Source of the DNA: Coleofasciculus sp. LEGE 07092
GTDB taxonomy: Bacteria; Cyanobacteriota; Cyanobacteriia; Cyanobacteriales; Coleofasciculaceae
NCBI RefSeq assembly: GCF_015207375.1
Contig: NZ_JADEWY010000025.1
Location: 1-58,410 of the forward strand
Reading direction: 5' to 3'
DNA: 58,410 nucleotides
Below are positions 7,953 to 17,962 of the stretch, in pieces. The notes under the pieces are model-generated. The model saw only the letters and a program-made list of their open reading frames with translations. It did no database searches and was not told the DNA's origin. Numbering within the stretch: the stretch's first letter is position 1; every line of letters begins with the position of its first letter. The translations under genes were made by a program, and so were the position numbers.

Positions 7953-9698
7953 ATGGATCGATTGAACTTCAATATAGTCCAGCAGTTCTGGACGATCGCC
8001 AAATCCTATTGGTCAGGGGATGAAAAATGGCAAGCTAGAGGATTACTGCTGGGAGTTGTGCTGTGTCTGCTGGCGTATACGGGGTTGAGTGTGGTACTCA
8101 ACAACAAGCGAGGGGTGCTGATTTCATCCCTCTCAGCCCAGGATGAAGCCCGTTTCTGGCAAACCGTAATCATTTTCATCGGTGTGTTGGTGATTTATGC
8201 ACCTCTGTTAGCAGGCTATACTTATCTGCGCGATCGCCTCAGTTTGCAATGGCGGAAATGGCTCACCCATCGATTCGTGGATAACTACTTTCGCGATCGC
8301 GCCTATTACAACCTACATATCTCAGAAACAGAGATTGATAACCCGGATCAGCGGATTGCGGAGGATGTTCGCAGTTTTACCCAGGAGTCTCTCACCTTTT
8401 TGTTGGTGTTGGTGGAGTCGGTGCTGTCGGTGATTGCTTTTAGTAGTGTACTCTGGGGTATTTCTAAACCTCTGGTGTTTTTTCTGGTGCTGTATGCCCT
8501 GATTGGCACGCTGGTGACAACGGTTGTGTTTGGTAAGCCGCTTGTCCGACTCAACTTTGAACAACTCAAAAGGGAAGCCAACTTACGTTTCAGCCTGGTG
8601 CGAATTCGGGAGAATGCAGAAGCGATCGCTTTTTATCGGGGGGAGGAGCAGGAATCGAATCAGGTCAAGCATCGGTTTTTGGATGTCTTTGAGAATGTCA
8701 AACGGTTGCTAGTTTGGGAGTTGAACTTAAATATTCTGACGAATGCTTATGAGTTTATCCCCTTCGTCCTGCCAGCTCTGGTTGTCGCACCCGCGATTTT
8801 TGCAGGAGAAATGGAGGTGGGCAAAGTTTCTGAAGCGCAGGGAGCTTTTATCCGCGTCTTTTTCTCGCTCAATCTTGTCGTTGCCCGCTTCCAGCAATTA
8901 ACCACGTTTGGCGCTGGAATTAATCGTCTCTATACCTTTGCCCAGTTTTTAGAACAGACAGAGGCAACCCAGGAATCCGACGAGCAACAGCCACGGATTC
9001 AGACGGTTGAGGCAGATCGTCTGGCAGTGGAACACCTGAGTCTGCAAACACCTAATTATCAGCGGACGTTGGTAGAAGATTTGTCGATAGAGTTACCTGC
9101 TGGGCAGGGACTTTTGGTGATGGGGGCGAGTGGTTGCGGCAAAAGTTCGCTGCTGAGGGCGATCGCAGGATTGTGGGATTCTGGCACGGGTGCGATCGTT
9201 CGTCCTGAATCTGACCAGATTCTATTTTTGCCGCAGCGTCCTTACATGGTATTGGGTACTCTCCGCGATCAACTGCTTTATCCCAACAGTCATCTTGAGG
9301 TAGAGAACGAACATTTGAAGCAGGTTTTGGAGCAGGTGAATTTAGTGGGTTTAGATGAACGATTTGGTGGCTTTGATGCCGAACAGGATTGGGCAGATGT
9401 CCTGTCTTTGGGCGAACAACAACGGTTGACTTTCGCCCGGTTGCTGCTGAACAAACCGAACTATGCCATCCTGGACGAAGCAACCAGCGCGTTAGATTTG
9501 GGGAATGAGGAGCGGTTATATCAACATTTGCAGGCGAAAGGCACTACTTTTTTGAGTGTGGGGCATCGCTCTACGTTGGCAAATTACCATCAGTCTTTGC
9601 TGGAACTTTCCCAGGATAAGACGTGGCAGATTAAACAGCCTGTGGCTCTGATTGAAGAACAACCGGAGTACCCGCAAGGGACTCAAGTCCCTTGCTAA
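7953..9698 (+). CDS. ABC transporter, fused permease and ATPase (SbmA/BacA/ABCD-like)
   Basis: About 581 residues from the ATG at 7953, preceded by AAGGAAAG. Longer in-frame starts overlap arfB on the other strand and are unlikely. The N-terminal membrane domain has about six helices and the ABCD/SbmA-type segment NPDQRIAEDVRSFTQESL. The ATPase domain has Walker A GASGCGKSS (about 391-399), the signature LSLGEQQR and Walker B AILDEATSALD. Relatives import peptide antibiotics, vitamin B12 or acyl-CoA; the substrate here is unknown. The C-terminal residues PQGTQVPC are encoded by an interspersed palindromic repeat, so the natural C-terminus may have been replaced. Confidence 0.87.
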   Translation: MDRLNFNIVQQFWTIAKSYWSGDEKWQARGLLLGVVLCLLAYTGLSVVLNNKRGVLISSLSAQDEARFWQTVIIFIGVLVIYAPLLAGYTYLRDRLSLQWRKWLTHRFVDNYFRDRAYYNLHISETEIDNPDQRIAEDVRSFTQESLTFLLVLVESVLSVIAFSSVLWGISKPLVFFLVLYALIGTLVTTVVFGKPLVRLNFEQLKREANLRFSLVRIRENAEAIAFYRGEEQESNQVKHRFLDVFENVKRLLVWELNLNILTNAYEFIPFVLPALVVAPAIFAGEMEVGKVSEAQGAFIRVFFSLNLVVARFQQLTTFGAGINRLYTFAQFLEQTEATQESDEQQPRIQTVEADRLAVEHLSLQTPNYQRTLVEDLSIELPAGQGLLVMGASGCGKSSLLRAIAGLWDSGTGAIVRPESDQILFLPQRPYMVLGTLRDQLLYPNSHLEVENEHLKQVLEQVNLVGLDERFGGFDAEQDWADVLSLGEQQRLTFARLLLNKPNYAILDEATSALDLGNEERLYQHLQAKGTTFLSVGHRSTLANYHQSLLELSQDKTWQIKQPVALIEEQPEYPQGTQVPC

Positions 9699-9753
9699 TA
9701 GCTCAAGTCCACTTAAGTGGACTTTGGCTATGAGACAGGGGTTTGAACCCCTG
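9674..9753. repeat. Triple-palindrome interspersed repeat at the 3' end of the ABC gene
   Basis: Three hairpins are stacked: GCAAGGGACT/AGTCCCTTGC (9674-9695, 10-bp perfect arms), the 20-bp perfect palindrome built on AAGTCC-ACTTAAGT-GGACTT (9705-9724), and CAGGGG/CCCCTG (9736-9753). The first hairpin overlaps the last codons and stop of the ABC transporter. The unit may serve as a transcription terminator. Confidence 0.75.
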
Positions 9754-9795
9754 GCGGGATAACAACGGAGGAATCAGCCATTGCAGGTTTTGTCA

Positions 9796-9915
9796 TTAGT
9801 AAATATTCTCCCGCCGCAAGGCTTCGTCTGGCAGATTGGGGCTGTCTTTGTGGCTTTGTACCCACTGTATTAATCGTTCTGCCCGTTCTTCAGGTGTGGC
9901 GGTTGCCCAAAAGAT
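9796..9915 (-). pseudogene. 3' fragment of a small unidentified gene
   Basis: On the minus strand an open stretch reads TIFWATATPEERAERLIQWV followed by QSHKDSPNLPDEALRRENIY and stops at 9796-9798. The composition (helical, Glu/Arg-rich, ending in LPDEALRRENIY) looks like a genuine coding tail and resembles C-termini of small cyanobacterial proteins, though I cannot name the family. No plausible start is visible before it runs under the plus-strand methyltransferase remnant. It probably marks a recombination junction. Confidence 0.4.
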
Positions 9916-11233
9916 TGTTTTGGGGGAACGGGGGACAGGATTAAGCGATCGCCTTCCACCCCGTCCGGCTGTCTATGTGGCTGAAGCTAAAACAACAGAT
10001 GAGGCTAGGGAGATTCATCGCAGGCTCTGGAATTTAGGAAATGCACCTTTTCTAGTCATTCTCCTTCCTAATGAAATTAGAGTCTACACAGGGTTTGATT
10101 TCTCTGTGGAAAATGAAAAAAAGGGCTTAGTAAAGAGAATAGAAAAGATAGATAGCGTACTCAGTCGCAGAGCAACCTTAGCTGGATTGCTGCATTTAAC
10201 CGAGATTCTAGAGCAACGCTTTAATGGCTCTATTTTTTCCTTACCCCCAAACATTAGGGAGGTAACCAGTATAAATGAAATCGTTGCTCTCGTAGCATCT
10301 ACTTTCAAGGGGGATGATCCTGCATCAGGGCAGCTACATCTTGACTTTGAAGCGTATAACTTCTTCTACATTCCAGTTGAAACGCTGTCATCCATCTATG
10401 AGCAGTTTCTACGAGAACAAGGAACGGGTAAAGAAGTTGGTGCCGTCTACACGCCTGAGCCTGTTGCAGATTACTTACGTGCTATTTCAATTTTATTAAA
10501 TTCAAGTGTTATTCAATATTTCTTGTTTTTTAATAGCTCTTCATGGGGGGTAGGGCGTAGTAAGCTTTATGCTAAAGATTTAAGGCAGATTGCTCTACCT
10601 GAACTTTCATCAGAACAAGTCAAAGAACTTGCAGAGCTAGGAAAAAGACTAGCGTACTTGGAAAAATTTACAGATACTCCAGATGATTCTCTTCAGCATT
10701 TATTAGATAATGTTGTGGAATATATTTTATTAATTCCTAAAAATATTGGAATCGTTGCTAGAGAATTCATTTCTATTAAATTACAGCTTAATAAAGGTAA
10801 ATCTGTTGTTCCTGCAACTGCATCTCCGAGTGAAGAGCATCTTCAAAATTATGGTCTATATCTGAGATATGAACTAGATTATTTTACAGAAGGTAGTGGA
10901 CTGAGACATAAAATTAAATTGATATACTCAAGTAACTTGATTGTATGCTCAGTAGAATTTGTTCAATCAGATGCTCCTATAAATGTGAGTATTGAGAAGG
11001 AGCAGGGAGACTCATCTTCATTTCTTACTTACATTCAGGAGAAGACAAAACAACGTTTTAGCCAATGGGTGTATGTGCAACGAAGCCTGCGTATTTTTGA
11101 AGATTCAAGAGTTTACATCTGTAAGTCTCCACGTTTAATCGACTGGACTAGAACACAAGCTCTAAATGATTCGGATGACATCATCGCAGAAATACTGTCT
11201 GCAAACCGTGAACTACATGAGGTGGTTCGATAA
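9836..11233 (+). pseudogene. Type II-like N6-adenine DNA methyltransferase with its catalytic core deleted
   Basis: Residues from about 45 on (RPAVYVAEAKTTDEAREIHR, RLWNLGNAPFLVILLPNEIR) match the N-terminal region of large restriction-modification methyltransferases, and FLREQGTGKEVGAVYTPEPV (about 197-216) is the segment that normally precedes the SAM-binding domain. Instead of the expected DPACGSG and NPPW/NPPY motifs the frame passes directly to a C-terminal specificity-like part (ILNSS-type helix, SSSWGVGRSKLYAKDLRQIA). The core, probably 300 residues or more, is missing in frame at about nt 10,484. The first 30 residues lie antisense to another gene fragment, so the true N-terminus is also uncertain. 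Methylation activity should be lost. It overlaps the next gene by one base. Confidence 0.7.
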
Positions 11234-11532
11234 TGGGGGCAGAGAATCTTAACTCATTTGCGCGGAGTTCATATGATTATGGGTTTCGGCGAGATGCACA
11301 CCAGCTTCTTGCCTGGGGGTATCAAGATGTCTTGCCACAAGTTCATTGCAATCTCACAGAAGAGGAGATTACAGGACTTATAGTGGAAGCGATTGAGAAG
11401 AGGCTTGATGATCCTTCTACTCCAGAAAAATTCGACAGATATTCAATTGATGAAGAGAAACCAATTTCTGTCCTTAAAAAGAGGGGAGTCAGATGTTGCT
11501 GTGCTTTGGATATCACGGGGGACTTTAACTGA
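11233..11532 (+). pseudogene. Truncated companion protein of the decayed restriction-modification locus
   Basis: The first about 80 residues (SFARSSYDYGFRRDAHQLLA, CNLTEEEITGLIVEAIEKRL, FDRYSIDEEKPIS) look like the conserved N-terminus of a protein encoded next to this type of methyltransferase. The frame then degenerates (KKRGVRCCCALDITGDFN) and stops at residue 99. ATGA-like coupling (TAATG, one-base overlap) ties it to the methyltransferase. The expected downstream nuclease-like part is absent, so truncation or a frameshift near 11,470 is likely. I infer a restriction or accessory role only from position. Confidence 0.5.
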
Positions 11533-11607
11533 ATTATCCCCCCTCATTTCTACTGCCAGAGTAAAGCATCTTGCTAGAATTCCGGTATCTGTTTCCCGTG
11601 AGCAATT

Positions 11608-12492
11608 TTATAGATCTAATATTACCGTTTCTTTAGTCGTTAAATACATAGCAATACCCTTCTCGTAATAAGCTGCTTCGTTGATAAAGACTGGATAGGT
11701 GACTGATTCTCCCTGATAGGAATGCACAGAGCCATCAAAACTCAGAAATATTGGCTCTCCTGGATTGAGAGCTTCATAGTCCTTAAACTGAAGCTGAGGG
11801 TGAATCATCGCCTGAATTTCGCCGTCATCATTTCTTGGATAATCAATACTCCCGCTATATTGGTATACGGTAATAGTGCTGGGAATCGGGAGTATTTTCC
11901 CCTGATTAGACTGCTCTATATAATCCAAAATTAAAGTAATAATATCTTCCGTTTGTTGAAATAATTCTGCATTCAGAACCCCTTGAGAAATAGAACCAAC
12001 CTCAAGGGTAAAGCCCAGTTCACAGAGACTTCTGAGGTAAGGACTGTCTTGAGCAGATTGTTTATTTTGCAAAATTTTTACCGCCGGATTGATAGCACTC
12101 AGATAAGCTGCTAAACGCCAAAGAAAGGGATGTTCATTGAACAAAATGAGGGTTAACCCCATGTTGGCAGTTGAGCTGTGGATATCGATCAGAACATCGA
12201 CTTTCCATTCTTGTATTTGTTTAGCAATTTCTTTAGCTCGCCGTTGTTCAACACTGCCGAGCATTGGGTTTTGCAAATCTTGAGGTTTAAAGCAGCGATT
12301 TAAGTCCATGTCTATGTAGCGATTTCCGACTTTAACCGCTTTTGGGTTAGCTAATAATGTAACAGTTTCAAACGTAGAACGCTGAATCAGATGGGGTGAT
12401 TGTTTAAATTTTTTCACTAAATATACACCTGTCAATTCATTGCCATGAGTACCACCAACAATGGCAACTCGATTGATAGTTTTATTAATCAT
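11608..12492 (-). CDS. Aspartoacylase (AstE/AspA family zinc deacylase)
   Basis: Zinc carboxypeptidase-fold enzyme predicted to hydrolyse N-acyl-amino acids such as N-acetyl-aspartate. The 294 residues have GGTHGNELTG with zinc ligands H16 and E19, RYIDMDLNRCF with the substrate-binding Asn-Arg, DIHSSTANMG with the third ligand His, and a late Glu in GFTLEVGSIS likely to be the catalytic base. Length fits aspartoacylases (about 290-310). Whether the substrate is N-acetyl-aspartate cannot be decided from sequence. Its 3' end faces the decayed restriction locus; the start is the ATG at 12492. Confidence 0.9.
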   Translation of the reverse strand: MINKTINRVAIVGGTHGNELTGVYLVKKFKQSPHLIQRSTFETVTLLANPKAVKVGNRYIDMDLNRCFKPQDLQNPMLGSVEQRRAKEIAKQIQEWKVDVLIDIHSSTANMGLTLILFNEHPFLWRLAAYLSAINPAVKILQNKQSAQDSPYLRSLCELGFTLEVGSISQGVLNAELFQQTEDIITLILDYIEQSNQGKILPIPSTITVYQYSGSIDYPRNDDGEIQAMIHPQLQFKDYEALNPGEPIFLSFDGSVHSYQGESVTYPVFINEAAYYEKGIAMYLTTKETVILDL

Positions 12493-12876
12493 GAGATTCC
12501 CTCCCTGATTCGATAGGTTGAGTTAGTACTGAGGATTATTGCTTTTCTGCCCTTAATACTTAACATAGGAGTGATGAGGAGTAAGAGTTACTTTACTTCC
12601 CGGCAATGTCCAAAATCTTCAGCGGATAGGGAGTTATCGATTGAGCAATTTAGGAACAGATGCTTACGTTACAGATAATGACAGTTTGGCGGTGCGATAA
12701 TTCCTCTGCCGTCTTAGACCAGTTCCTGAAGGTGAAACAGGGTAAAACACAATCCCCGTAGCCCTCGCATCCCAATGAAGTGCAATCAACAGCATCATTC
12801 AGATAACTAGCCTAGGGTAGTAGATTGTTATACTTCAGACGGGAGATACTATATTAATCGGAACTGATTATAGGAA
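12493..12876. other. 384-base divergent intergenic region (aspartoacylase / clpB)
   Basis: Holds the start regions of two divergent genes. I see no gene, no CIRCE element (TTAGCACTC/GAGTGCTAA) and no strong hairpin. TATACT-like and TACTATATT stretches at about 12,825-12,860 are possible -10 elements for clpB but are weak evidence. Confidence 0.5.
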
Positions 12877-15540
12877 ATGCAGCCCACCGACCCGAACAAG
12901 TTTACCGAAACAGCCTGGAAAGCGATCGCTCAATCCCAAGATGTTGCCCGTCGCTTCAAAAACCAAAATCTCGAGGTGGAGCATGTGGCGATCGCCATGT
13001 TAGAACAAGAGGGTCTAGCCACGCTGATTCTATCGCGGGTTACGGTTGATGTACCGACGTTCAAGCAGCAATTGGAAGCCTTTGCCAACCGTCAAGCCAA
13101 AGTTAACAACGTCGATCAACTGTACCTCGGTCGCGGCTTAGACCTAATGTTGGATAATGCAGAGGCATCCAGAGCTACCCTACAGGACAACTACATCGCC
13201 GTCGAACATTTACTGCTAGGTTTAGCCGCTGACGAACGGGTAGGACGGCGCTTGTTCAGAACCTTAAACCTGGATAGCGAAAAGCTAGAGGCAGCAATTA
13301 AAGCCATCCGGGGTTCACAAAAAGTCACCGATCAAAGTCCAGAAGCTCGTTACAATGCCCTTGAGAAATACGGGCGGGATTTGACCGAACAGGCTAAAGC
13401 TGGCAAACTCGACCCCGTAATCGGACGGGATGAAGAAATCCGCCGCGTGGTGCAGGTACTCTCGCGGCGCTCAAAGAATAACCCCGTTCTCATCGGCGAA
13501 CCCGGAGTCGGTAAAACTGCGATCGCCGAAGGACTGGCACAGCGTATTATTAACGGTGATGTTCCCGAATCCCTGAAAAATCGCCAGTTAATTTCCTTGG
13601 ATATGGGAAGTTTAATTGCTGGGGCGAAATATCGGGGCGAATTTGAAGACCGACTCAGAGCTGTATTGCGGGAAGTTACCAACTCAGACGGGCAAATTGT
13701 CCTGTTTATTGATGAATTGCATACAGTAGTGGGAGCCGGTGCCGGTCAAGGGACAATGGACGCCAGTAACCTGCTCAAACCGATGCTGGCGCGGGGAGAA
13801 TTGCGGTGTATTGGTGCCACAACCCTAGACGAGTACCGCAAGCATATCGAAAAAGATGCGGCATTAGAACGCCGCTTTCAACCGGTTCTGGTACAGCAAC
13901 CCACGGTAGAAAATACTATTTCAATTCTGCGGGGACTCAAGGAACGCTACGAAGTTCACCACAACGTCACCATTACCGACTCAGCACTGGTAGCAGCAGC
14001 AACGCTATCCAACCGCTATATAGCAGACCGATTTCTACCCGATAAAGCCATTGATTTGGTGGATGAGGCGGCAGCAAAGCTGAAAATGGAGATAACCTCC
14101 AAACCAGTGGAATTGGAAGCCATTGACCGCAGGCTAATGCAGCTCAAGATGGAAAAGTTATCCCTAGAAGCAGAAAGCCAGCGCCAGGGTGTAGCCGCCG
14201 TTAGCAGTACCTACCGTACCTCTCAAGAACGCCTCGCCGGAATTGAAGAAGAAATTGACAATTTAGAAGGGAAACACGAACAACTTAACAATCAGTGGCA
14301 ATCGGAGAAGCAACTCCTAGAAGAAATCAACAATCTTAAAAAAGAAGAAGACCAACTCCGGGTCAAGATTGAGCAGGCAGAACGCGCCTATGATTTGAAT
14401 CAGGCAGCCCAGCTCAAATACGGGCAACTGGAGCTTTTGCAGCACGACCGCGAAGCCAAAGAGAGCATGATGTTGGAGTTGCAAACTCAAGGGACAGCCT
14501 TGCTGCGGGAACAAGTCACGGAAGCCGATATTGCCGAAATTGTGGCTAAGTGGACAGGGATTCCCGTCAAGCGACTACTGGAATCGGAACGGCAAAAGTT
14601 ATTGCAGCTAGAAGGTCATTTGCACAAGCAGGTGATTGGGCAATTAGAAGCGGTAGCGGCGGTTGCAGCGGCAATTCGTCGCGCTAGGGCGGGGATGAAA
14701 GACCCCGGACGCCCCATTGGTTCCTTCTTGTTCTTGGGTCCAACGGGTGTGGGGAAAACGGAACTGGCAAGGGCGCTGGCACAGTTTCTGTTTGATAGTG
14801 AGGATGCTATCGTCCGGATCGATATGTCGGAGTACATGGAGAAGCATGCGGTGTCGCGGTTAGTTGGCGCACCTCCGGGATATGTGGGTTACGAAGAGGG
14901 AGGGCAACTCTCAGAAGCAATTCGGCGGCGTCCCTACTCGGTGGTGTTGCTGGATGAAGTGGAAAAGGCGCACCGGGATGTATTTAACATTTTGTTGCAG
15001 GTACTTGACGACGGACGCATTACCGACTCTCAGGGGCGGACGGTGGATTTCCGCAATACAATCGTTGTCATGACTAGCAATATTGGCAGCGATCATATTT
15101 TGAGTGTTGCTGGGGATGATTCGCAGTACGAGGAGATGCGGAAACGGGTGACTCAGGCGTTGCGATCGCATTTTCGCCCAGAATTTGTTAATCGGGTGGA
15201 TGACATCATGATCTTCCACACCCTGACGCGCACAGAACTGAGTCAAATTGTGATGATTCAACTACAACGGATTCAGCGTTTGTTGGCAGATCAAAAAATT
15301 GTGATCGAACTTTCATCGGAGGCTCGGGATTATCTGGTGGATGTGGGTTATGATCCGGTTTATGGTGCTCGTCCTTTAAAACGGGCAATTCAACGGGAAT
15401 TAGAAAATCCGATTGCGACAAAACTGTTGGAAAATACCTTTGTGGCAGGAGACACGATTGTTGTCGATTGCGTCGATAATGTTCTGACGTTTAATAAGAA
15501 AGGTGCAGTGAATTTGCCAGAACCTCAATCGGTTCACTGA
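12877..15540 (+). CDS. clpB: ATP-dependent disaggregase ClpB
   Basis: Hexameric AAA+ chaperone that extracts polypeptides from aggregates together with DnaK. The 887 residues show the N-terminal Clp repeat domain (1-150), a first AAA module with Walker A GEPGVGKT (about 207) and [17 protein letters not shown], a long coiled-coil middle domain (about 410-530, Glu/Lys/Gln-rich), and a second AAA module with GPTGVGKT (about 621), [20 protein letters not shown] and [10 protein letters not shown]. The middle domain separates ClpB from ClpA and ClpC, and the ClpP-binding loop of ClpC is not evident. Cyanobacteria usually carry two clpB genes; which one this is cannot be told. Confidence 0.96.
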   Translation: MQPTDPNKFTETAWKAIAQSQDVARRFKNQNLEVEHVAIAMLEQEGLATLILSRVTVDVPTFKQQLEAFANRQAKVNNVDQLYLGRGLDLMLDNAEASRATLQDNYIAVEHLLLGLAADERVGRRLFRTLNLDSEKLEAAIKAIRGSQKVTDQSPEARYNALEKYGRDLTEQAKAGKLDPVIGRDEEIRRVVQVLSRRSKNNPVLIGEPGVGKTAIAEGLAQRIINGDVPESLKNRQLISLDMGSLIAGAKYRGEFEDRLRAVLREVTNSDGQIVLFIDELHTVVGAGAGQGTMDASNLLKPMLARGELRCIGATTLDEYRKHIEKDAALERRFQPVLVQQPTVENTISILRGLKERYEVHHNVTITDSALVAAATLSNRYIADRFLPDKAIDLVDEAAAKLKMEITSKPVELEAIDRRLMQLKMEKLSLEAESQRQGVAAVSSTYRTSQERLAGIEEEIDNLEGKHEQLNNQWQSEKQLLEEINNLKKEEDQLRVKIEQAERAYDLNQAAQLKYGQLELLQHDREAKESMMLELQTQGTALLREQVTEADIAEIVAKWTGIPVKRLLESERQKLLQLEGHLHKQVIGQLEAVAAVAAAIRRARAGMKDPGRPIGSFLFLGPTGVGKTELARALAQFLFDSEDAIVRIDMSEYMEKHAVSRLVGAPPGYVGYEEGGQLSEAIRRRPYSVVLLDEVEKAHRDVFNILLQVLDDGRITDSQGRTVDFRNTIVVMTSNIGSDHILSVAGDDSQYEEMRKRVTQALRSHFRPEFVNRVDDIMIFHTLTRTELSQIVMIQLQRIQRLLADQKIVIELSSEARDYLVDVGYDPVYGARPLKRAIQRELENPIATKLLENTFVAGDTIVVDCVDNVLTFNKKGAVNLPEPQSVH

Positions 15541-15689
15541 GTTTGAGTAAAGTTCTGTGAAAAAAGAGGGCAAGACCCTTGTATACAAAAGCTTTACCCT
15601 CATTCTTTGACTTTTTCACTTACATAAGGTATAATCCCTACTCCCTGCCTTTATCAAGGTATACCTCACCCGATAGAGAAACGCTATAG

Positions 15690-17747
15690 TTAGCGAGAAC
15701 CATTACCATTGATTGCCAGTACATGATCAGCGAGCTTACCGGGGACTTCTTGGAGATGGTCGTACTGCCAGTTGAAGAAACCAACACCCAAGGTAAGCGA
15801 TCGCAACTCGACAATAAAGTCATGCATTTCAGCTTGGGGTAGGTAGGCAGAAACACAGTCCCAACCCTGCCAATCTATACGCGGTTCATAGTTGAGAATT
15901 TGTCCGCGCCGTCCAGATATCAGTTGTAGAACTTTGGACGTAAACTCTGTGGGTGCACAGACCTGAACCGACATAATCGGTTCTAGGAGCGTCGGTTCAC
16001 ACTTGAGCATCCCTTCCGTCATTGCTAGTCGTGCCGCTTGCTTGAATGCCTGTTCGGAACTATCGACAGAGTGGTAAGAACCGTTAGTCAGCGTTACTGC
16101 CACATCCACTACGGGGAAGCCCAAAGGACCTTGTGACAAATACTCCCGCACTCCTGTCTCTACACCGGGGATATATTGCTTCGGTACAACACCACCGACT
16201 ATTGTTTCTGAAAAGTTAAAACCTTCGCCACGAGTCAGGGGCTTGATGTCAAGGTAGACATCGCCAAACTGCCCGTGACCGCCACTTTGGTGTTTGTAAC
16301 GCCCGTGGGAGGATGCTGATTTGCGGATTGTTTCTTTATAGGGAACTCGTGGCAGATGAGTAGTCATGGGCAAATTGTATTTGCGCCGCAGTCGGTCGAG
16401 GGCAATCTGTAGGTGGATTTCCCCTTGTCCCCAAAGGATAATTTCGTGGGTGTCGCCGTGTTGTTCCCAAGTCAGAGAGGGGTCTTCTTCGAGTAGCTTA
16501 GTAACAGCACCACTGAGCTTCACTTCGTCTTTGCGATTTTCAGCGACGATCGCTAAGGCATAGACTGGAGTTAGAGAATCCGCTTTTGGTAATTCTCGTC
16601 GGGCTTCTCCGGTGTCAGTCGTTAAAGTATCGCCGGTTTGAATACCTTCTAAACGTCCAATGGCGACAATATCACCTGCATTGACCTCCGAGACAGACTG
16701 CTGTTGCTGACCGAGGAGGTGGTATAAACCACTAGCCCGGACGCCATTGAGAATGCTGCCGTCTGTTAGTTGACCTTGCCATAGGCGCACGAGGGAGAGT
16801 TTACCACCTTGAGGGGTGTAATAGGTTTTGAGAACTTGTGCCACTGGGGTTTCTGTTTCGCCTTCGAGTCCCCGCCGTTGGGCAGTGATTTCTGGAGCTG
16901 GAGCTTCTCGCAATAGGGCATCCATCAGGTGGCGGACACCATAATCTTGTTCGGCAGCACCCACGAATACAGGTACAATCAAGTCGGCACCCAATTCCAT
17001 TTTCAGGTCTTGGATGATTTCTTCTTGAGGCGGCTCGATTTCTTCTAGGAGTTCTTCTAGCAAGTGGTCGTCAAAGTCAGCTAAGGACTCTAACATTTCT
17101 TCCCGTGCAGCCTGTTCAGCGTCTTTTAAGGATTCGGGTAGGGGTACGGGGTCGGCGGGGGCACCTGCATGGTAATGATAGGCTTGTTCGCTGACTAGAT
17201 CAATAAACCCGATTAGCTGTTCTTGTTTGCCAATCGGGTACTGGTGAGGGACTAGGGGGCGGCTGGAAACCGCTTTTAGGGCGTCTAAAATTTCTCGGTA
17301 GGGTTGACCACAAGTGCCGCCGTCACAGGTAAGACGATCGACTTTGTTGATAAAGATTAAGTGCGGGATTTCCCAGTCGTCGAGGAATTTGAATAAAGGA
17401 GCAAGGGTGAGGATGCGATCGCTTGTGGGTTCGCAAACCACGACAGCGGCATCCACCCCAATTAAGGCGTTGTAGGTTTCTTGGGTAAATTCAATAGAAC
17501 CAGGGCAGTCGATGAAGTTGAAGCGAATTCCTTGGTATGTAGTACTGGCAGCGGTAACTTCGACGGTCATTTGGCGATCGCGGGCTTCGTTGGCACTATC
17601 GCCAACTGTGTTACCGTCTTTAATATTACCTTTGCGAGTGATGGCTCCGGTAACAAATAGCAAACTTTCTAATAGGGTGGTCTTGCCACTTAAATAGGGA
17701 CCAACAATTGCCACATTACGGGTGGCTTCAACGGCTTTTTGGGTCAT
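15690..17747 (-). CDS. EF-G-like translational GTPase (non-canonical elongation factor G paralogue)
   Basis: About 685 residues from the ATG at 17747; homologues begin near MTQKAVE, and an upstream in-frame ATG at 17822 would add 25 residues. G1 is GPYLSGKT (16-23), G3 DCPG and G4 NKVD, followed by EF-G domains II-V (for example GGHGQFGDVYLDIKPLTRGE and GGVVPKQYIPGVETGV). Switch I reads RDRQMTVE where canonical EF-G has ERGITI, placing it in the divergent EF-G-like/EF-G2 group rather than the essential fusA, which would lie with rpsL, rpsG and tuf. Function of this group is uncertain; ribosome-dependent GTPase activity is inferred. It converges with clpB. Confidence 0.85.
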   Translation of the reverse strand: MTQKAVEATRNVAIVGPYLSGKTTLLESLLFVTGAITRKGNIKDGNTVGDSANEARDRQMTVEVTAASTTYQGIRFNFIDCPGSIEFTQETYNALIGVDAAVVVCEPTSDRILTLAPLFKFLDDWEIPHLIFINKVDRLTCDGGTCGQPYREILDALKAVSSRPLVPHQYPIGKQEQLIGFIDLVSEQAYHYHAGAPADPVPLPESLKDAEQAAREEMLESLADFDDHLLEELLEEIEPPQEEIIQDLKMELGADLIVPVFVGAAEQDYGVRHLMDALLREAPAPEITAQRRGLEGETETPVAQVLKTYYTPQGGKLSLVRLWQGQLTDGSILNGVRASGLYHLLGQQQQSVSEVNAGDIVAIGRLEGIQTGDTLTTDTGEARRELPKADSLTPVYALAIVAENRKDEVKLSGAVTKLLEEDPSLTWEQHGDTHEIILWGQGEIHLQIALDRLRRKYNLPMTTHLPRVPYKETIRKSASSHGRYKHQSGGHGQFGDVYLDIKPLTRGEGFNFSETIVGGVVPKQYIPGVETGVREYLSQGPLGFPVVDVAVTLTNGSYHSVDSSEQAFKQAARLAMTEGMLKCEPTLLEPIMSVQVCAPTEFTSKVLQLISGRRGQILNYEPRIDWQGWDCVSAYLPQAEMHDFIVELRSLTLGVGFFNWQYDHLQEVPGKLADHVLAINGNGSR

Positions 17748-17962
17748 GATCGTTCCCCCAGAATCAATAATAGTGATGAGGTGATGGGGTACTGATGTGA
17801 GGTTGTGTTCCATTGGCACCACTTGCTAAAGAGGCAACCTCTCGATTTCCCCATCGGCAACAGCTATAGCTATCTACTGTAAACTTAGCGCGTTCTGATA
17901 TCAATGAGATAAACTTTGCAATGTCTTGTAAGGGAAAATCCATTTAAAGTTAAGTAAGATTA

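Noticed and set aside
11393..11668. 91-residue plus-strand frame with DVAVLWISRGTLTELSP
   Set aside because: It overlaps the restriction remnant in another frame and runs into aspartoacylase on the other strand; it may carry frameshifted sequence of the remnant, but I cannot match it to a family.
15566..15602. Hairpin GAGGGCAA/TTTACCCTC after clpB as a terminator
   Set aside because: The stem has a mismatch after five pairs and a long loop; too weak to list as a terminator.
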